Shown here one piece after another: positions 59,561 through 64,000 of a stretch of 64,000 bases of DNA (the first letter of the stretch is position 1; every line of letters starts with the position of its first letter). Where the stretch lies: positions 62,001-126,000 of the forward strand of contig JAFDVZ010000004.1 in the NCBI GenBank assembly GCA_018268715.1, written 5' to 3'. The translations under genes and the position numbers were made by a program. The notes below the pieces were generated by a model. The model searched no databases. It saw only the letters and a program-made list of their open reading frames with translations, and had not been told where the DNA came from. The stretch comes from Acidobacteriota bacterium (GTDB lineage Bacteria; Acidobacteriota; Terriglobia; Bryobacterales; Bryobacteraceae).

Positions 59561-61276
59561 TCAGCGCGGCTCGGTCCGGCCTCGCATCGCCTGTTCGATC
59601 GATTGAGTGGCCGCGGCCGCCTGTTTCTGGTAATCCTCCAGGCGATGCCGCTCCTCGTCCTGCGCCAACGCGCGGACGCTGAGCCCGATCTTCTTCTCGG
59701 ACTCGTTCATCTTGATGATCTTGAAATCGTACTCTTCGTTGATCGGCAGCGCCGGCTCCTCGGCCCCGCGCTCGCCCGGGACTTCCGACTTATGGCACAA
59801 CCCCTCGACTCCCGGCGCCAGTTCGACAAACAGCCCGAAGCTCGCCGCGCGGCACACCCGTCCGCGCACCACATCGCCCACCTGGTGCGTGGCGAAGAAC
59901 GTCTCCCACGCATCCGGCTGCAACTGTTTCATCCCCAGCGACAGCCGCCGGTTCGGCGCGTCGATATTGAGGATCACCGCCTGTACGATCTGCCCTTTCT
60001 TCAGCGCCTCCGACGGATGCTTGATGCGCTTGGTCCAGGTGACGTCGGAAATGTGCACCAGCCCGTCGATGCCCTCTTCGATTTCGACGAACGCGCCGAA
60101 ATCGGTGAGCTTGCGCACGCGCCCCTCCACCACCGAACCGATGGCGTAGCGGTCCGAAACCGTCGTCCAGGGATCCGGCTCGAGTTGCTTCATCCCAAGC
60201 GAAATCCGCCGGTCCTTCGGCTTCACCTCCAGCACCACCGCCTCCACCTGGTCGCCGACCTTCACCACCTTGCTCGGATGCTTCATCCGGCGGCTCCAGG
60301 TCATCTCGGAGATGTGGATCAATCCCTCGACGCCGGCCTCCAGTTCAACAAAGGCGCCGTAGTCGGTGACGCTCACCACGCGCCCCACCACGCGGCTCGC
60401 CATCGCGTACCGTTCGGTCGCGGTCAGCCACGGATCCGGCGCCAGTTGCTTCATTCCCAGCGAAATTCGTTCCTTATCGCGATCGAATTTCAGGATCTTC
60501 ACCGTCACTTGATCGGCGACATTCAGGATTTCCGACGGATGCGTCACGCGTCCATAAGAAATATCGCTGACATGCAACAGCCCGTCGATCCCGCCCAGGT
60601 CGATGAAGGCGCCGTAATCGGTGAGGTTCTTTACGGTGCCGGTCACCACCGCGCCCTCGTGCAGATGCTCGAGCGCGGTGTTCTTGCGCGCCGCGACTTC
60701 TTCCTCGATGGCGATCTTGCGGGACACCACCACGTTGCCCCGCCGCCGGTTCAGCTTGAGAATCCGGACCGCGATGTCCTGTCCCACGAAGCCGTCGATG
60801 TTGTGCACCGGCCGAACGTCGATCTGAGAGCCCGGCATGAACGCCGGAACGCCCACATCCACCGACAATCCGCCCTTGGTGCGCCCGGTCACCCGGCCCG
60901 AAATCAGCAGGTTCTCCCGGTGCGCCCTCTCGAGCGTATCCCAGGCGTGCACCCTCGCCGCCTTCTCGTGCGACAACACCATGTAGCCGCCGGGAAGCGT
61001 TTGATGCCGGTCGATAATGACGTCGATCTTGTCGCCGGCCTGCACGGTGACGGAGCCGTCGGCCGCCTGCAACTGCTCGATCGGCACCACGCCTTCCACC
61101 TTGTAGCCGATGTCGACGAACACTTCCTTGGCCGTGATCTTGACGACGTGGCCTTCGAGCAGTTCTCCTTCCGAGGGTGGCGCGAGATGGCTGTAATCCT
61201 CGAGCAGGTGCTCGTAGTCGTTGTCGTCTACTTGTGGCGGCGCGATTGGAACGTCGCGCTCGTCTGCATTAGCCAT
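59561..61276 (-). CDS. rpsA: 30S ribosomal protein S1
   Basis: The protein has 571 residues from ATG 61276; an upstream in-frame GTG/ATG to 61312 is unlikely. It has six S1 OB-fold repeats, seen by the recurring VTDYGAFVELEAGVEGLIHI-type and GMKQLEPDPW-type blocks at about 220, 305, 390 and 475. Repeats 3-5 are most similar, as in other S1 proteins. It binds mRNA and helps initiation. A consensus promoter (61434-61462) and a leader of about 150 bases lie upstream, in keeping with the family's leader-based autoregulation. Confidence 0.96.
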   Translation of the reverse strand: MANADERDVPIAPPQVDDNDYEHLLEDYSHLAPPSEGELLEGHVVKITAKEVFVDIGYKVEGVVPIEQLQAADGSVTVQAGDKIDVIIDRHQTLPGGYMVLSHEKAARVHAWDTLERAHRENLLISGRVTGRTKGGLSVDVGVPAFMPGSQIDVRPVHNIDGFVGQDIAVRILKLNRRRGNVVVSRKIAIEEEVAARKNTALEHLHEGAVVTGTVKNLTDYGAFIDLGGIDGLLHVSDISYGRVTHPSEILNVADQVTVKILKFDRDKERISLGMKQLAPDPWLTATERYAMASRVVGRVVSVTDYGAFVELEAGVEGLIHISEMTWSRRMKHPSKVVKVGDQVEAVVLEVKPKDRRISLGMKQLEPDPWTTVSDRYAIGSVVEGRVRKLTDFGAFVEIEEGIDGLVHISDVTWTKRIKHPSEALKKGQIVQAVILNIDAPNRRLSLGMKQLQPDAWETFFATHQVGDVVRGRVCRAASFGLFVELAPGVEGLCHKSEVPGERGAEEPALPINEEYDFKIIKMNESEKKIGLSVRALAQDEERHRLEDYQKQAAAATQSIEQAMRGRTEPR

Positions 61277-61734
61277 GCGAACATGCCCCCGGGGTGTCAC
61301 CGCGTTCCCCACGATTCGTCAATCCAATCCCCATCCGGCTCGTATCGGCAAATACCGCCTCTGCCCACCACGCCCCGTTTCGGAATCGTTTGCCACCCTG
61401 CCCGACAAACCGTTGAGAAATCAGTACTTCAGCACTATAGCCGACCTCGGCTGCCTTGTCAACCAGACGCATTGCACTGTCTGGGCCGCTGTCTGCCAGA
61501 TCACGATCTCCTCCGACGGATTGCCCCCTTGTCCAATCAAAAGGACAATTGCCGCCGCCGGCGCCGTAAGCCCGATTACCCCTCTCAGATAAGGGTGGAA
61601 TTTCGTTCTTTGTGTGCCATAATATAGGCGTTAGTTTGAAGTGTCAGGCAGTGTCCCGGTCTACGCCCGCACGTTCCGACAGCCCGCGGTCCGTTTCTGC
61701 TCTTCAGCTACAGATAGGAGATTAAGAGTTTCGC
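61277..61734. other. 458-bp divergent intergenic region between rpsA and the RRM gene
   Basis: It contains the rpsA promoter at 61434-61462 on the minus strand. On the + strand CATAATATA (61618-61626) may be the -10 region of the RRM gene, but no good -35 box is seen at the right distance. No small gene or RNA is recognised. The RRM gene has a ribosome-binding site TAGGAG about 12 bases before its start. Confidence 0.5.
61434..61462 (-). promoter_or_regulatory. Consensus promoter of rpsA
   Basis: TTGACA (61462-61457), a 17-bp spacer and TATAGT (61439-61434) on the minus strand. The -35 is perfect and the -10 matches 5 of 6. Start near 61427 gives a leader of about 150 bases before rpsA. Confidence 0.8.
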
Positions 61735-62082
61735 ATGGCAAGACTATTCGTAGGGAACCTCCCCTATGCAGCGAACGAAACCGACATCCAGAATTTTTTC
61801 TCGGACGCCGGTTTCTCCGTGGACAGCGTTAACGTGATGCGTGACCGTTTCAGCGGGGAAGCGCGTGGTTTTGGGTTCGTGGAAATCAACGACGAGCAGC
61901 AGGCCCAGAGCGCCATTGCCGCGTGCAATGGGAAGGACCTGTTGGGGCGGGCGTTGGTCATTAACGAAGCGCGTCCGATGACGCGCGAGGGCGGCGGCGG
62001 CGGACCTCGTGGACCGCGTTCGGGCGGCGGCGGCGGTGGGCCCCGTCAGCGGGATTTTGGCGGCAGCAAGAACCGCTGGTAA
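61735..62082 (+). CDS. Glycine-rich RRM RNA-binding protein
   Basis: The 115-residue protein has one RNA-recognition motif, with RNP2 RLFVGNLPYA (3-12) and RNP1 RGFGFVEI near residue 44, then a Gly/Arg-rich tail (about 85-115) like that of cold-induced bacterial and plant RNA-binding proteins. Aromatic residues in both RNPs should stack on RNA. The start follows TAGGAG. In cyanobacteria such proteins respond to cold; the role here is unknown. Confidence 0.93.
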   Translation: MARLFVGNLPYAANETDIQNFFSDAGFSVDSVNVMRDRFSGEARGFGFVEINDEQQAQSAIAACNGKDLLGRALVINEARPMTREGGGGGPRGPRSGGGGGGPRQRDFGGSKNRW

Positions 62083-62101
62083 GCTAACAGGAACTTCGAA
62101 G

Positions 62102-62125
62102 AGGGCGGCCCGGTGTGGCCGCCCT
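62102..62125 (+). terminator. Hairpin between convergent RRM and FmdB-type genes
   Basis: AGGGCGGCC (62102-62110) and GGCCGCCCT (62117-62125) pair perfectly around CGGTGT. No T-run of more than two follows, so termination would be weak or factor-aided. It probably serves the RRM gene and perhaps the converging gene. Confidence 0.5.
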
Positions 62126-62142
62126 TGGTGTCTCTGGCCGGA

Positions 62143-62367
62143 TCAGTTCAGCCCGCACGCGCCCGGCGTCGGACACATTCCACCCGACGGGCACATGCCC
62201 TTCGGCGCGCCCTGCGGCTTGCCGTTGGCGTGCGCCGCGAAGGTCGACAGTTGCTGGCTCAGGTCCGACTTGCCGCACGACGGGCACTCCACGCTGTCCC
62301 CCGCACGGCGCACCAGTTTCTCGAATTTCGATCCGCAGTCCTTGCACAGGTATTCGTAAATCGGCAT
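62143..62367 (-). CDS. FmdB-family zinc-ribbon protein
   Basis: The 74-residue protein has the usual FmdB start MPIYEYLCKDCGSKFEKLVR and a second CPSCGKSD, i.e. the four zinc ligands Cys8, Cys11, Cys28 and Cys31. The C-terminus adds GMCPSGGMCPTPGACGLN with three more cysteines, which could bind another metal. Such proteins have been linked to regulation of amide-type genes, but most are of unknown function. It stands 9 bp after the PBP4 gene stop on the same strand. Confidence 0.88.
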   Translation of the reverse strand: MPIYEYLCKDCGSKFEKLVRRAGDSVECPSCGKSDLSQQLSTFAAHANGKPQGAPKGMCPSGGMCPTPGACGLN

Positions 62368-62376
62368 CCAATTCCC

Positions 62377-63873
62377 TCACTCAAGCAGTATCATTCCGAT
62401 TCTATCAATGAACTCGCGCACCTCCGAAGCCGGCGCCGCCGTATGGTTCACCACGATCGAAAACGCCAACTCGCCGTACGTCGCGCTGTCGGCGTACCCC
62501 GACAATGCGTTCACGTGCGACAGCGACCCCGTCTTGGCGTGGATGTTCCGCGCCGCGGCGTCTTTATGGAAGCGCTTCTCGAGCGTGCCATCCTGCCCGC
62601 CCACCGGCAATAGCGCAGTCCAGGCCTCCGCCTCCGTCGACCGTTTCATGTACCGCAGCAGCGTCACAATCGCATCCGGCGAAAGCAGCGTCAGCCGCGA
62701 CAACCCGCTCCCGTCCACCAGCACGTAATCCTTCTCGCTGATCCCCGCCTCGGTCAGAAACGCCTGCATCTCCTCGAGGCCCCGCCGTCGCGACCCGTCG
62801 CCCCCGCGCACCCGTCCCGCCTCGCGCAGCATGATCTCGGCCCACAGATTCTGGCTGACCTTATCGGTCACCTTCAGCAACTCGGTCAACTCCGGCGACC
62901 GCCGCTCGGCCAGCGCCACCCCAGTCGCCGGCGCGGCTGCTCCCTCATAGCGATGCGCCGCCGAAGGCCCACGGCCGATCGACACCCCGCGCCGCGTCAG
63001 CGCGTCATGGAACGCGGCGGCGAAAAACAGCGCCGGATCGTCCACCGCCAGCCACTCCGTCACACCCGCGCGCCCGATCGTCCCCGACAATTCCAACTGC
63101 CGCCCGCTCCGCCGGACCTCGAGATGATGCGGCCCCTCCGCGGTCACTCGCACCCGGTTACTGACAACGAAATACCCGATCGCCGGCGTGAACGTCACCG
63201 TCACCGGATCGTCGTCGCCAGCGCCCGGCCCGATATCCATGCGCATCGAGTTGTCGGCCAGCGTCAGCGCGCTCACCGGAGCGCCATAATCCCAAATCGC
63301 ATCGTCGGCGGCCCACCCCGGCGGGTAGAAATCGGCCGGATAGGCGGTGTCATCGCCCACCACGCCGCCCGCGATGGACCGTACTCCGGCCGCCGTCACC
63401 TGGTCGGCCAGCGCCTCCACCCCGGTCAGCGGATCCACCGGTTTGGCGCCCGCCGCGTACGGAATCCCGATGAACGACATCGACGGGTCGCCCCCGCCGA
63501 CGATCGTCAAATCGCCCTCCAGGCGTCCCTTTGTATCGGGCGCCGCAACGGCCATGACGCGCGTCGTCATGCGATGCTTCGGGCCCAGGCGCGTGAGCGC
63601 GAGCGCGGTGCTGAACAGTTTGGTGTTTGAAGCGGGCGTGAACAGGTGGTCTTCGTTCGACGCGTACAGCACCTTGCCGGTGGCCAGTTGCACCACCTCA
63701 ACGCCCACCACGCCCCCTTGTATGGCGCGGGCGGTGCGGCGCGCTTCATCGATCTTCTGTTCGAGCAGCGACGCGGCCCCAGCCACCCCCGCAAACGTCA
63801 AACACACCAGCCAGGCGGCTATTTCACGACGTAGCATATTTTGACGACGGAACATCTCTTGAAGACGCAACAT
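62377..63873 (-). CDS. dacB: D-alanyl-D-alanine carboxypeptidase/endopeptidase (PBP4 type)
   Basis: The 498-residue protein has PBP4 motifs: SNTK (SxxK) in FTPASNTKLFSTA, SQN (SxN) in KVSQNLWAEI and KTG in HAKTGSLSHV. The large inserted domain between SxxK and SxN is present. It trims or cleaves peptidoglycan cross-links in the periplasm. The leader is IAAWLVCLTFAGVAGAA. Three start codons are possible (63873, 63855, 63837) because the 5' end is a tandem 18-bp repeat; none has a clear ribosome-binding site, and I keep the longest. Confidence 0.93.
   Translation of the reverse strand: MLRLQEMFRRQNMLRREIAAWLVCLTFAGVAGAASLLEQKIDEARRTARAIQGGVVGVEVVQLATGKVLYASNEDHLFTPASNTKLFSTALALTRLGPKHRMTTRVMAVAAPDTKGRLEGDLTIVGGGDPSMSFIGIPYAAGAKPVDPLTGVEALADQVTAAGVRSIAGGVVGDDTAYPADFYPPGWAADDAIWDYGAPVSALTLADNSMRMDIGPGAGDDDPVTVTFTPAIGYFVVSNRVRVTAEGPHHLEVRRSGRQLELSGTIGRAGVTEWLAVDDPALFFAAAFHDALTRRGVSIGRGPSAAHRYEGAAAPATGVALAERRSPELTELLKVTDKVSQNLWAEIMLREAGRVRGGDGSRRRGLEEMQAFLTEAGISEKDYVLVDGSGLSRLTLLSPDAIVTLLRYMKRSTEAEAWTALLPVGGQDGTLEKRFHKDAAARNIHAKTGSLSHVNALSGYADSATYGELAFSIVVNHTAAPASEVREFIDRIGMILLE
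63820..63873 (-). repeat. Three imperfect tandem 18-bp units at the dacB start
   Basis: On the minus strand the units are ATGTTGCGTCTTCAAGAG, ATGTTCCGTCGTCAAAAT and ATGCTACGTCGTGAAATA. Each begins with an in-frame ATG and encodes M-(L/F)-R-(L/R)-(Q/E)-x. They give three alternative starts for the carboxypeptidase. Confidence 0.8.
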
Positions 63874-63901
63874 CTGGAACGAGGATTATACTGCGTTCAG
63901 G

Positions 63902-64000
63902 ATGTGCTTGCGAAACAGCCTGCTGTTGATCCTCGCGACGGTCGCGCTCGCCTCCGGCCAGGTGGAACGAGGCGCGGCGGACTATCCGGCGCGCGTCGAG
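63902..64000 (+). CDS. Start of a secreted protein (cut by window end)
   Basis: ATG 63902 opens a frame that runs off the window after 33 codons. It begins MCLRNSLLLILATVALASGQ, a standard signal peptide, followed by VERGAADYPARVE. The function cannot be told. It is divergent from dacB with only 28 bp between the start codons. Confidence 0.6.
   Translation, partial: MCLRNSLLLILATVALASGQVERGAADYPARVE

Noticed and set aside
59603..61627. 674-codon + strand open frame
   Set aside because: Antisense to ribosomal protein S1; mirror of GC-rich codon structure with no domain.
61980..62070. GGC/GGT-rich repeat region as a minisatellite
   Set aside because: It encodes the Gly/Arg-rich tail of the RRM protein and shows no regular unit.
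1..64000. CRISPR array, prophage or insertion sequence
   Set aside because: No regularly spaced repeats, Cas, integrase, transposase or phage structural genes were seen on either strand.

Overview
The window is high-GC, densely coded bacterial DNA that most resembles a soil Acidobacteriota of the Bryobacterales/Solibacter type. The evidence is the combination of families: two orphan MacB-type permeases of the acidobacterial duplicated-orphan-permease (ADOP) kind, one preceded by a PadR regulator; an M56 peptidase fused to a TIGR03435 domain beside a BlaI repressor; a long TonB-dependent receptor with an N-terminal carboxypeptidase-regulatory domain; and Gfo/Idh/MocA oxidoreductases with twin-arginine leaders. 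No rRNA, CRISPR array, insertion sequence or phage module is visible. The assignment rests on recalled family distributions, not on a search.

Layout. 0-5.5 kb: a tRNA-Ser, an AmmeMemoRadiSam pair (Memo-AMMECR1 fusion plus radical SAM enzyme), accD, a small unknown gene and a Gfo/Idh oxidoreductase. 5.5-7.1 kb: a less GC-rich segment with a Cys-rich secreted peptide and an anchored unknown protein, bounded by 23-bp perfect direct repeats. 7.1-15.4 kb: an ADOP permease, a small acidobacterial-type unknown, blaI/blaR-like genes, and a reverse-strand cluster of DedA, HlyD-type adaptor, unknown protein and methyltransferase. 15.6-29.5 kb, all forward: two tandem serine hydrolases, a ROK sugar kinase, xylulokinase, a YcaQ-type glycosylase, a secreted sialidase-like protein, AdhE, a STAS protein, and a PadR-ADOP pair. 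29.5-36.7 kb: alternating-strand carbohydrate and small-molecule enzymes in tight convergent pairs. 36.7-41.6 kb: a NarL-type two-component system followed by EmrAB-type efflux genes. 41.6-48 kb: mannonate dehydratase, an Hpt-receiver protein, aspartate aminotransferase overlapping PEP carboxykinase, and an enolase-superfamily enzyme. 48-51.3 kb: the TonB-dependent receptor. 51.4-59.1 kb: a six-gene reverse-strand run (HIT protein, multi-pass membrane protein, SGNH-like protein, MBOAT acyltransferase, ferritin-like protein, LodA/GoxA-like CTQ oxidase). 59.2-64 kb: IHF/HU protein, ribosomal protein S1, an RRM RNA-binding protein, an FmdB-type zinc ribbon, a PBP4-type carboxypeptidase and the start of a secreted protein.

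Functionally the window suggests a plant- or polymer-degrading heterotroph (xylulokinase, UxuA, enolase-superfamily dehydratase, sialidase-like protein, secreted esterases, SusC-like receptor) with fermentative or anaplerotic capacity (AdhE, AspC-PckA). The most interesting parts are the LodA-like/ferritin-like pair coupled to an MBOAT/SGNH module without a visible LodB flavoprotein; the repeat-bounded island at 5.5-7.1 kb; a strongly strand-biased hexamer (GAGTTA) concentrated at 28.7-39 kb and present in all frames and at gene junctions; and two regulator genes (blaI, padR) whose predicted promoters leave no room for a 5' leader.
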